Below, piece after piece: positions 8,663-15,871 of a DNA stretch of 64,000 bases. A program made the translations under genes and the position numbers. Every line of letters begins with the position of its first letter. Positions within the stretch are counted from its first letter, which is position 1. This DNA comes from CAYZJB01 sp964602985 (GTDB taxonomy: Bacteria > CLD3 > SB21), in assembly GCA_964602985.1 (NCBI GenBank), contig CAZRTJ010000006.1, positions 98,480-162,479 on the forward strand, written 5' to 3'. Below the pieces are notes generated by a model. The model ran no database searches. It had not been told where the DNA came from and was given only the letters and a program-made list of their open reading frames with translations.

Positions 8663-10030
8663 ATGTGGGTCATTCTTGTACCGTTGCTGTCGAGTTTTTC
8701 TTTTTTTTCCGCGCCCTCCGATAGCGCCGACTACGACGCGGTCGCCCGTCAAATCATGGAAGCCGGACTTCGAAAACCGGTTTCGTACGAATTGCTCCAC
8801 GAACTTTGCACGACGATCGGCAGCCGGTTGAGCGGATCGGAAGGCGCCGCCCGGTCGGTGGAGTGGAGCCGGAAGAAAATGGAATCGCTGGGCTTTGACA
8901 GTGTCTGGCTCGAGCCGGTCCGCGTGCCAAAATGGGTTCGGGGCAAAACCGAACGTTTGCAGATTGTGGAGCCGTCGGGGGTGAGGAAGGAATCGCTGGC
9001 CATAACTGCCTTGGGCGGAAGTGTCGGCGCGAAAGGAATCACTGCGGAAGTCGTCGAGGTCAGGTCGTTCGAGGAACTGGCGGCGCTGGGAAATTCGGCT
9101 AAAGGAAAGATCGTGTTCTTTAATGTTCCCTGGAATGCGGAAAATTACCATCCGGGATTTGCCTATGGCTCGGCGGTGCGCTATCGCGGGCTCGGCGCGA
9201 TCGAAGGCGCCCGCGTCGGTGCGGTGGCCGTGATCGTCCGGTCCATGTCGAGCGCGTATGATGACGTGCCTCATACGGGCGCCATGCGCGCGTACGTGGA
9301 TTCTCTGCCGAAAATTCCAGCCGCGGCGATCAGCCCCGTCAGTGGAGACAAGCTGTCGAAGGCTCTAAAGGAATTTCCAAAACTGAAACTCCGACTGACT
9401 CTCGACTGCGAAGACCAAGGAGAGGTGGAATCCGCCAACGTAATCGGCGAGATCCGCGGATCGGAAAGACCGGAAGAAGTGATCGTGGTTTCCGGACACC
9501 TCGACAGCTGGGACAAAGGGCAGGGCGCGCATGACGACGGCGCCGGGTGTATGCAATCCATCGAAGCCCTGCGGCTCATCCAGACGCTCGGTCTCCGACC
9601 GAAACGAACCATCCGCGCCGTATTGTACATGAACGAGGAAAACGGATTGCGCGGAGCCAGGGCGTATGCCGAAAAAGAACGACCGGGCGAAAAACACATT
9701 CTTGCCATGGAGTCGGATGCGGGCGGTTTTGCGCCGAGAGGATTCGGCATCGACGCAGACTCCGTCTATGTTCCGCTCCTGCAACACTGGGCGCCTGTCT
9801 TGCGTCTGATCGACGCGGACCGCGTCGCTCCCGGCTGGGGCGGCGCCGATATCGGCGAATTGCGGAAGCGTGGCGTGCCGTGCCTGGGACTCCGCCCGGA
9901 CCCGCAGCGGTATTTTGACTACCACCACTCCGATCTCGACACGATCGACAAAGTCAACCCGCGCGAACTCGAACTCGGCGCCATCGCGATGGCGATCTTC
10001 GCGTACGTGTTCGCGCAGGAAGGTTTGTAG
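8663..10030 (+). CDS. Secreted M28 family metallopeptidase, carboxypeptidase Q-like
   Basis: 455 aa. Signal peptide WVILVPLLSSFSFFSA at the N-terminus; the start at ATG 8663 has RBS GAAAGGA. A PA-like insert (about residues 120-250) precedes the di-zinc catalytic domain. The ligand motifs are GHLDSWDKGQGAHDDGAG (His and the bridging Asp), MNEENG (catalytic Glu pair), MESDAGG and YFDYHHSDLDT (last His). This set is typical of carboxypeptidase Q/plasma glutamate carboxypeptidase homologues, which hydrolyse dipeptides. It probably works in the periplasm or outside the cell. All expected metal ligands appear present. Confidence 0.9.
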   Translation: MWVILVPLLSSFSFFSAPSDSADYDAVARQIMEAGLRKPVSYELLHELCTTIGSRLSGSEGAARSVEWSRKKMESLGFDSVWLEPVRVPKWVRGKTERLQIVEPSGVRKESLAITALGGSVGAKGITAEVVEVRSFEELAALGNSAKGKIVFFNVPWNAENYHPGFAYGSAVRYRGLGAIEGARVGAVAVIVRSMSSAYDDVPHTGAMRAYVDSLPKIPAAAISPVSGDKLSKALKEFPKLKLRLTLDCEDQGEVESANVIGEIRGSERPEEVIVVSGHLDSWDKGQGAHDDGAGCMQSIEALRLIQTLGLRPKRTIRAVLYMNEENGLRGARAYAEKERPGEKHILAMESDAGGFAPRGFGIDADSVYVPLLQHWAPVLRLIDADRVAPGWGGADIGELRKRGVPCLGLRPDPQRYFDYHHSDLDTIDKVNPRELELGAIAMAIFAYVFAQEGL

Positions 10031-10073
10031 AAATCTTTCGCGTCACCCGTTCGAAACGAGGCCATCCCGGAGC

Positions 10074-11333
10074 CTAAGGATTCCGGAAACGGGTTACCGC
10101 ATGCGTCGTGCCGATCCACACGTCGTTCGAATCGCCGATCGCAAGCGTCGTGATCAGGTTCTCAGGGATTCTTGAGTTGTACTTGTTGTACACCGTCCAG
10201 TTTCCCGCGTTGTATTTGGCGAGGCCCTCCTCCGTTCCAATCCAGACATTTCCAAGCGCGTCGGAGTACAGGTCGGTAATCTGATTGGACGGAAGGCTGC
10301 TGTTGCTGACGTCCAGTTTGGTCCAATTGACGCCATCGTAACGGTAGAGACCCTCCGTGCACGTGCCAAACCAGACGTGGCCTTCCGGTGTAATCGTCAT
10401 TCGATGCGAGCAGTTCGGCATGCCGTTCGTCGTCGGGTTGAAAAGCGTCCACTCACCGTTTCGATATCGAAATCCGCCACCGCTCTGGCTGCCTCCCCAC
10501 AGAAAGCCTTGGGAGTCAAACGCAATTCGATCAGGCTTATGGAAGATCTGTGGTTGGGAAATGGCAAACCATTGGTTGTTCGCCCGGAACACCAAACGTC
10601 CCCCATGATCGGCCACCCACATCGTGTCGCCGCGGAAGGCGATGCTGTGGACGTCGCCGAGTGTGTCCGGTATGTTGAGCCGGCTCCAGGATGAGCCGTT
10701 ATAGTAATTAATGGCATTGACTGCAACATCGCCGACGTACACGTGATTCTGACCGTCCACGGCAATGGACTGAATCTCGTTGCTGAGTAGTCCGGAGTTC
10801 TCAGCCGTTACGAACTCCCAATCGTTGCCTTGACCCATGATCAGACCCTCATGAGTGGTTCCAACAAGTAACCGGCCGGTCATGTCCACGGCCAGGGCGT
10901 TCACCCACGATGTAGGAATGTCATACACCATCCATTGCTCATCTGCAAATCGGAGGCGGACGAAGAAGGAATCGACGACATTCATCCAAATTTCATCGGA
11001 TGCGACGATAGATCCCCGGTAGGCGTACGCGGTGATCCTGTGCAAGCCCAGCGAAGTGATGTTCATCGATTGTCTGACGTTAGAAGGGATTAGGCCCGGA
11101 TAACGAAACACCTCTCCGTCCACATCGGATTCCCAACGCTGACTATCAATCTGCGTAAGAGCGCCTGCGGAATCGTAGGCCTCCAGTTGGACAGCGATCA
11201 AATTACTGATGTGGAAGATATCTCCCTCTACGGGCGCAAGAATCCTTACGGATAACTTGGCCTCCGAGTCTGAATTTCGATCACAGGCGCAAACGAGCGC
11301 CAGCACGAAAGTGAACACAACAGACGTTTTCAT
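10074..11333 (-). CDS. Lipoprotein with two-component-regulator-type beta-propeller repeats
   Basis: 419 aa; lipoprotein signal KTSVVFTFVLALVCAC, start ATG 11333 with RBS AGGAGGGAA. After an Ig-like N-terminal region (about 25-130) come repeated units of the form xSIAxDxxGxVWxGTxxGLxxYxxxxWxxY (e.g. GNVWIGTEEGLAKYNAGNW, GHVWFGTCTEGLYRYDG). These are the blades of the reg_prop propeller found in Bacteroidetes hybrid sensors, but here there is no kinase. It is probably a surface or periplasmic binding or reporter protein. Convergent with the M28 gene. Confidence 0.8.
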   Translation of the reverse strand: MKTSVVFTFVLALVCACDRNSDSEAKLSVRILAPVEGDIFHISNLIAVQLEAYDSAGALTQIDSQRWESDVDGEVFRYPGLIPSNVRQSMNITSLGLHRITAYAYRGSIVASDEIWMNVVDSFFVRLRFADEQWMVYDIPTSWVNALAVDMTGRLLVGTTHEGLIMGQGNDWEFVTAENSGLLSNEIQSIAVDGQNHVYVGDVAVNAINYYNGSSWSRLNIPDTLGDVHSIAFRGDTMWVADHGGRLVFRANNQWFAISQPQIFHKPDRIAFDSQGFLWGGSQSGGGFRYRNGEWTLFNPTTNGMPNCSHRMTITPEGHVWFGTCTEGLYRYDGVNWTKLDVSNSSLPSNQITDLYSDALGNVWIGTEEGLAKYNAGNWTVYNKYNSRIPENLITTLAIGDSNDVWIGTTHAVTRFRNP

Positions 11334-11457
11334 GTTCCCTCCTGGTTGAGTTTACTTGTTATACATATAGTGCTTTCAAATCAGAAAACATTACACAGGT
11401 TGGCCGTTTTTTTTGCAGACCAACGGGTCATTTTTGCGCCATAACCCGAAAATGGAA

Positions 11458-11486
11458 TTGGGAGGGTTTCGCATTCGTCGTACTAT
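11458..11486 (+). promoter_or_regulatory. Orphan promoter upstream of the candidate small RNA
   Basis: TTGGGA at 11458-11463, a 17-bp spacer and TACTAT at 11481-11486. No protein start follows within the expected distance; a terminator does. Confidence 0.35.
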
Positions 11487-11492
11487 GATCTT

Positions 11493-11586
11493 GCCCAGGA
11501 ATAGCGGGCACCGAACGGCCGGGTGAGGATAATGTGAACGGACTCGTGTGTGTGTGTGTCGCCATTATCCCTCGCCCGGTTTTTTA
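11493..11586 (+). ncRNA. Candidate small RNA with terminator, about 95 nt
   Basis: A transcript from the promoter at 11458-11486 would begin near 11493. Its 5' part folds as TGCCC (11492-11496) with GGGCA (11506-11510). Its 3' part is a long stem: CCGGGTGAGGATAATG (11519-11534) pairs with 11563-11579, with one G-U pair and one bulge. A 28-nt loop containing a GT repeat separates the arms, and six T residues follow at 11580-11585. Promoter, compact fold and intrinsic terminator without a reading frame suggest a small RNA. It could instead be a degenerate inverted-repeat element. Confidence 0.4.
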
Positions 11587-11603
11587 TTGAATGGCCAATG
11601 ACA

Positions 11604-11883
11604 GGTCACCTCGACTCCCGCTCGGTGACCTCACCTCTTCACCCGCCGGCCTCACCTCTCCATCCGCTGACCTCACCTCTGCAACCCACTCGGTGGCCGG
11701 ACTCGACGGTCGTTCAGTCGCCGAACCCCAATGTGCGGTCGCCGAGGGGGAGTCGAGCGCCCCTCAGCTTCGCGCCTGAAAGTACGCTTTGCTGACCGGT
11801 CGCCGAGCGGGAGTCGAGGCGAAATATGTTACTCGATGTGTAATTGCGGTGTATTTGGTCGCCGAGCGGGAGTCGAGGCGACA
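11604..11883. repeat. Left copy of a palindrome-rich direct repeat flanking the GIY-YIG gene
   Basis: Contains a perfect 27-bp unit at 11604-11630 whose arms are GGTCACC and GGTGACC. Imperfect tandem CTCACCTCT units follow (about 11630-11690), then a unit near 11737. Inverted-orientation units at 11798-11822 and 11857-11883 have arms GGTCGCC/GGCGACx around a GAGCGGGAGTCGA core. The stretch 11604-11822 matches 12234-12439 in the same orientation. The GTCACC/GGTGAC and GTCGCC/GGCGAC pairs differ by compensatory changes, so the hairpin appears to be selected or inherited as a unit. Confidence 0.8.
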
Positions 11884-11896
11884 GATGTTCACCGTG

Positions 11897-12199
11897 CTAT
11901 CGTTTTCCGCCCGATCGGGATTCATTCTTACAAGTCGTGAGTGCTTTCAGTCGATCGAGCTTGCCGTCAACGAGGGCTTGTTTCTTCCCATGGCTCCAAT
12001 TATGAATCTGTCTTTCACGATAAAACGCGTCATCGATCCGGTCATACTCTTCACAGTACACAAGTTTCAACGGTCGCCGCGCGCGAGTATAGTTCGCGCC
12101 AATTCCCAGATTGTGCTCAATCAATCGCCTGTCCAAATTCCAGGTGCTTCCGGTGTAAAACGTTCCGTCGCTGCATTGAAGGATGTACATGTATGGCAT
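11897..12199 (-). CDS. GIY-YIG nuclease domain protein (single domain, UPF0213/YhbQ-like)
   Basis: 100 aa, start ATG 12199 with RBS GAGGGAG. The GIY-YIG core is MYILQCSDGTFYTGST at residues 4-19, followed by the conserved Arg in NLDRRLIEHN (about 23-31). The metal-binding Glu is in FYRERQIHNWSHGKK (about 60-74). These are the catalytic elements of the family. Single-domain members are small DNA nucleases with unclear roles. The gene stands between two direct copies of a palindromic repeat, 13 bp from the left array and 34 bp from the right one, which suggests a mobile or repeat-associated unit. Confidence 0.85.
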   Translation of the reverse strand: MPYMYILQCSDGTFYTGSTWNLDRRLIEHNLGIGANYTRARRPLKLVYCEEYDRIDDAFYRERQIHNWSHGKKQALVDGKLDRLKALTTCKNESRSGGKR

Positions 12200-12233
12200 T
12201 TTTTACTCCCTCAAGTTTGTGAGTCTGATTTAC

Positions 12234-12439
12234 GGTCACCTCGACTCCCGCTCGGTGACCTCACCTCTCCACCCGGTGACCTGGCCTCACCCCTGCAACC
12301 CGCTCCGTGACCGGACTCGACAGTCGCTCGATAGCCGAACCCCAATGTGCGGTAGCCGAACGGGAGTCGAGGCGCCGCTCAGGTTCGCGCCTGAAAGTAC
12401 GCTTTGCTGACCGGTCGCCGAGCGGGAATCGAGGCGACC
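12234..12439. repeat. Right copy of the palindrome-rich direct repeat, abutting mutS
   Basis: Starts with the same 27-bp palindrome as the left copy (12234-12260) and continues colinearly with it, including the shared stretch with GCGCCTGAAAGTACGCTTTG. It ends with an inverted unit at 12413-12439 (GGTCGCC...GGCGACC). The closing CTGACCTCACCTC runs into the mutS stop codon at 12456-12458. Short indels and substitutions separate the two copies, so the duplication is not very recent. Confidence 0.8.
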
Positions 12440-12455
12440 GCTCGCTGACCTCACC

Positions 12456-15041
12456 TCACTTCCCATCCAAGAGATTCTTCAACTCGTTCAGCTTGTTCAG
12501 CGCTTCGATGGGGGTCAGGGAGTCGATCTCCACGCCTTTCAGCCGATTCTTAATTTCCTCCACAATCGGATCACCGAACATGGTCAGTTGAACCGTCGAT
12601 GTGGGCGGGGCAATCGACTTTTCGCGATGAGCGGAGAGTTCGTGCGATTCGAGATTGGTCATCACCTCGCGCGCACGAGCGATGACCTCCGGGGGCAGGC
12701 CGGCCAGTTTCGCGACATCGATGCCAAAACTGCGATCGCACCCTCCTTCCACGATCTTGCGTACGAAAATAATTTTGTCACGATAATGCCGCACCTGCAT
12801 GTTGTAATTGCGGATACGGGTGAACAGATTCTCGAGCTCGTTCAGTTCGTGATAATGCGTCGCGAACAGCGTCTTGGGTCGGGTGACCGGATGGTTGTGC
12901 AGATACTCGACGATCGCCCATGCGATCGCCAAGCCGTCAAACGTGCTTGTGCCCCGCCCAATCTCGTCGAGCAAAATCAGCGAGCGGCCCGTCGCGTTGT
13001 TGAGGATGTTGGCAGTTTCGTTCATTTCGACGAGGAAGGTGCTCTCGCCGCCGGCCAGATTATCCGACGCGCCGACACGAGTGAAAATCCGATCCACGAT
13101 ACCGATCTCCGCCGATCGGGCGGGGACAAAACTGCCCGCCTGTGCCATCAGGACGATCAGTCCGACCTGCCGGAGGTAACAGCTCTTGCCGGCCATATTG
13201 GGACCGGTGATGATGTGGACCTGACTGTCCTCGGTTAGGATCAGATCGTTTGGAATGAACGCTTCGCCGGCGGGCAGGATGGTTTCCACTACCGGGTGAC
13301 GCCCCTCTTCGATGCGAAGGCTCTTGCCGTCGGTGATCACGGGTCGCGAATACCGACCCTGGACAGCCGCCTCAGCGTACGAACACAAGCAATCCACCTG
13401 CGCGATCGTAGCGGCATCGTCCTGTATCATCCGCGTACGCTGAACTACCGACGCACGCAGTTGCTCGAACAATTCCATTTCGAGTCGTTCGATCCGGTCT
13501 TCGGCGGTGAGGATGGCGTCTTCGAGTTCTTTGAGCTCCGGTGTGATGAACCGTTCGCTGTTTACCAGCGTCTGCTTGCGGATGTAATCCTCCGGAATCT
13601 TCGAGCGGTGGGCGTGGGTGACTTCGAGATAGTACCCGAACACGCTGTTGTATTGAATCTTCAGCGAAGGGATTCCCGTCCGGTCACGCTCTTTCTGTTG
13701 CAGATCTGCGATGGCTTGCTTGCTGTTGCGGCGCACGGAGCGCAAGTGATCCAGTTCTCCATGAAATCCGTCGCGAATGACATTGCCGTCTTTGATTTGC
13801 AGCGTCGGCTCGTCGGTCAATCCCCGATTCAATTCGTCGGTCAAGTCGTTCAGAGGTGTCAGTTGGTCGCGAAGTTGACGGAGCAAGGATGCGGCGAGAG
13901 GCTCCATCGATTGCCGTAAAACCGGAATCTGCTCGAGCGACCGGCCGAGGGTGCGCAGTTCGCGCGGGTTGATGCGACGGGCGCAGGCTTTTGCGATCAG
14001 GCGTTCCAGATCGGCGATCCGATCGAGGATCTCGGAAATATCCTTGCGACAGGCTGACCGATCGACCCATTCTGCAACCGCTTCGAGTCGCCGATCGATG
14101 GTGGATTTACCTGTCAGCGGACGGATCAGCCATTGGCGAAGCAGACGAGCTCCCATCGCCGTGCGTGTGAAGTCCAGAATCCTGACGAGTCCGCCGGATG
14201 GAGAATCCAGGATTTCCAAATTCCTCATCGTCACGGCGTCGAGCAGAACGACGTCGGCCGTCTGCAGATGTGAGACGCGATGAATCTGTGACGCGTCTCC
14301 CTGCAGTGTTTCTTTGAGATAATGAATGGCCGCTCCGGCGGCGGCGATGGCCGATGTCTCGTCGAGGCCGAATCCTTTGAGCGAATGCGTCTTAAAGTGC
14401 GCGAGCAGTGTGTCGCGGCCGTATTCCCCGGCAAAGAGCCAATCCTCGCGCCGCGTCCACACGGGGGTCCAGGCCGAAGCCGCAAACCGTGACGAAAGCT
14501 CCTGCTCGCGCGAAAACGGTACGACGATTTCCGCGGGCCGGTACGAATTCAACTGATCTTTCAGTTCAGATTCCGAGAAGTCGCCCGCGCCGAATTCCCC
14601 GGTCGAGGCATCCACGATGGCAAACCCATATCGCGAGTCCACGGGAGCGATGACGGCCAAAAAATTATGGATCTTGTGATCGAGAATTTTATCGGACAGT
14701 GTGGTGCCGGGCGTGACGATCTCGGTCACATCGCGGCGCACGATGCCTTTTGCCAATTTCGGATCCTCCACCTGCTCGCAGACCGCGACGCGGAATCCCG
14801 CGCGAATCAGTTTGGGCAGGTAGGACTCGAGGCTGTGGTAGGGGAAGCCGGCCAGCGCCACTTCGGCAGCTTTTCCGTTGGCGCGTTTGGTGAGCGTAAT
14901 GCCGAGGATTTTGTGGACGGTGCGGGCGTCCTCGTCGAACGTCTCGTAGAAATCGCCCATGCGGTAGAGCAGGATCGTGTCGGGGTATTTCGACTTGATG
15001 TCGAAATACTGGCGCATGAGGGGGGTTGAATCTTTGGACAT
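12456..15041 (-). CDS. mutS: DNA mismatch repair protein MutS
   Basis: 861 aa, the usual length. It recognises mismatches and small loops and starts methyl-independent or MutL-directed repair. The mismatch-binding N-terminus has the Phe-x-Glu-type segment GDFYETF (about residues 31-37). The ATPase region has Walker A GPNMAGKS, Walker B LILLDEIGRGTSTFDG and the ATHYHEL motif. The start is taken at ATG 15041 (SKDSTPLMRQYFDIK), where family similarity begins; the frame is open to 15098. The C-terminal LNELKNLL is typical, so the protein is complete although the palindromic repeat begins directly after the stop. Confidence 0.97.
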   Translation of the reverse strand: MSKDSTPLMRQYFDIKSKYPDTILLYRMGDFYETFDEDARTVHKILGITLTKRANGKAAEVALAGFPYHSLESYLPKLIRAGFRVAVCEQVEDPKLAKGIVRRDVTEIVTPGTTLSDKILDHKIHNFLAVIAPVDSRYGFAIVDASTGEFGAGDFSESELKDQLNSYRPAEIVVPFSREQELSSRFAASAWTPVWTRREDWLFAGEYGRDTLLAHFKTHSLKGFGLDETSAIAAAGAAIHYLKETLQGDASQIHRVSHLQTADVVLLDAVTMRNLEILDSPSGGLVRILDFTRTAMGARLLRQWLIRPLTGKSTIDRRLEAVAEWVDRSACRKDISEILDRIADLERLIAKACARRINPRELRTLGRSLEQIPVLRQSMEPLAASLLRQLRDQLTPLNDLTDELNRGLTDEPTLQIKDGNVIRDGFHGELDHLRSVRRNSKQAIADLQQKERDRTGIPSLKIQYNSVFGYYLEVTHAHRSKIPEDYIRKQTLVNSERFITPELKELEDAILTAEDRIERLEMELFEQLRASVVQRTRMIQDDAATIAQVDCLCSYAEAAVQGRYSRPVITDGKSLRIEEGRHPVVETILPAGEAFIPNDLILTEDSQVHIITGPNMAGKSCYLRQVGLIVLMAQAGSFVPARSAEIGIVDRIFTRVGASDNLAGGESTFLVEMNETANILNNATGRSLILLDEIGRGTSTFDGLAIAWAIVEYLHNHPVTRPKTLFATHYHELNELENLFTRIRNYNMQVRHYRDKIIFVRKIVEGGCDRSFGIDVAKLAGLPPEVIARAREVMTNLESHELSAHREKSIAPPTSTVQLTMFGDPIVEEIKNRLKGVEIDSLTPIEALNKLNELKNLLDGK

Positions 15042-15060
15042 GATTTTCTTGTGATGGTCG

Positions 15061-15090
15061 GAAGTAAGCAAAATTTTGCGGGGAATGCAA
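15061..15090 (-). promoter_or_regulatory. Candidate mutS promoter with a palindrome in the spacer
   Basis: On the minus strand, TTGCAT (15090-15085) is followed by an 18-bp spacer and TACTTC (15066-15061), 20 bp before the ATG. The spacer contains the perfect 12-bp palindrome GCAAAATTTTGC at 15068-15079, a possible operator. Just upstream, GCTTCGACAGGCTCAGCGTGA (about 15098-15118) resembles repeated intergenic sequences seen in many genomes. Confidence 0.35.
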
Positions 15091-15304
15091 ACAAGCACGC
15101 TTCGACAGGCTCAGCGTGACGAATGGCGGAGCCATGGCAGAATGCGAACGTCGCACCGGCGACGCAGCCGGATCGAGTGACATGCGCGTCCTCATCCGAC
15201 GAACGATACGGGTCAGAAACGAAATTTCAGAAAGGATCCCATTAGCACCTCCGCCCTTGAAAAGCCGAACGTCCTGGAGTATGTTATTCGAGGGAGGAGA
15301 GCCT

Positions 15305-15871
15305 ATGACACTCATCATTGTACTGGTTCTGATCGGTATCGTCCTGATGATCGGAGTTCTGTCTTTCAATCGGCTGGTGCGGGGGCGTAATCTGATTCGC
15401 GAAGCGTGGAGCGGCATCGACGTGCAACTGAAGCGTCGCTATGATCTGGTGCCCAATCTGGTGAAATGCGTCGAGGGGTATGCGCAGCACGAAAAATCGG
15501 TGATCGATAATATGCTGGCATCTCGTCAGGCCGCGATCGGCGCCGCATCGATTCCGGATCAGGAGCGTGCCGAGCGGCGTTTCCACGAATCGATCCGCGC
15601 GGTGGTTGCGTTGTCGGAGCGATATCCCAATCTGAAGGCAAATGAAAATTACCTGCAGTTGCAGAAAGAACTGGCCGAGATCGAAGACACGATCCAACTG
15701 GCGCGTCGCTATTACAACGCGACCGTGCGCGAGTTCAACACGAATCTGGCCACGTTCCCGACTGTCCTGTTTGCCCGCACGTCTGGTTTTACCGAGGAGC
15801 CGTTCTTCTCGATCGACGGCAACGAGTTCCTGGAAGGCGGCACGCAACGAGAAACTCCGAGGCTGTCGTGA
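15305..15871 (+). CDS. LemA family protein
   Basis: 188 aa. An N-terminal membrane helix (TLIIVLVLIGIVLMIGVLSF) is followed by the helical LemA domain with its hallmark NRLVRGRNLIREAWSGIDV and RRYDLVPNLV. The C-terminal half has the usual YNATVREFNTNLATFPT. Function is not well defined; LemA genes often sit beside DUF2207 membrane proteins, as here. The start at ATG 15305 follows GGAGGAGAG; an open frame continues upstream but is not conserved. The stop overlaps the next start. Confidence 0.92.
   Translation: MTLIIVLVLIGIVLMIGVLSFNRLVRGRNLIREAWSGIDVQLKRRYDLVPNLVKCVEGYAQHEKSVIDNMLASRQAAIGAASIPDQERAERRFHESIRAVVALSERYPNLKANENYLQLQKELAEIEDTIQLARRYYNATVREFNTNLATFPTVLFARTSGFTEEPFFSIDGNEFLEGGTQRETPRLS

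Larger units (their letters stand above)
11334..11603. other. Long intergenic region containing a candidate small RNA
   Basis: The first about 120 bp (11334-11457) are AT-rich upstream sequence of the propeller gene. The remainder holds a promoter, two stem-loops and a T-run, listed separately. No protein frame in it is credible. Confidence 0.6.

Noticed and set aside
11550..12410. Plus-strand open frames rich in Pro, Ser, Leu and Thr across the repeat blocks
   Set aside because: Their sequence only reflects the CTCACCTCT and GAGTCGAG repeats read as codons; the credible gene here is the minus-strand GIY-YIG nuclease.
11604..12439. CRISPR array
   Set aside because: The 27-bp units occur in both orientations at irregular spacing, have long dyads, and sit in two direct blocks around a nuclease gene. 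There are no uniform spacers and no cas genes.
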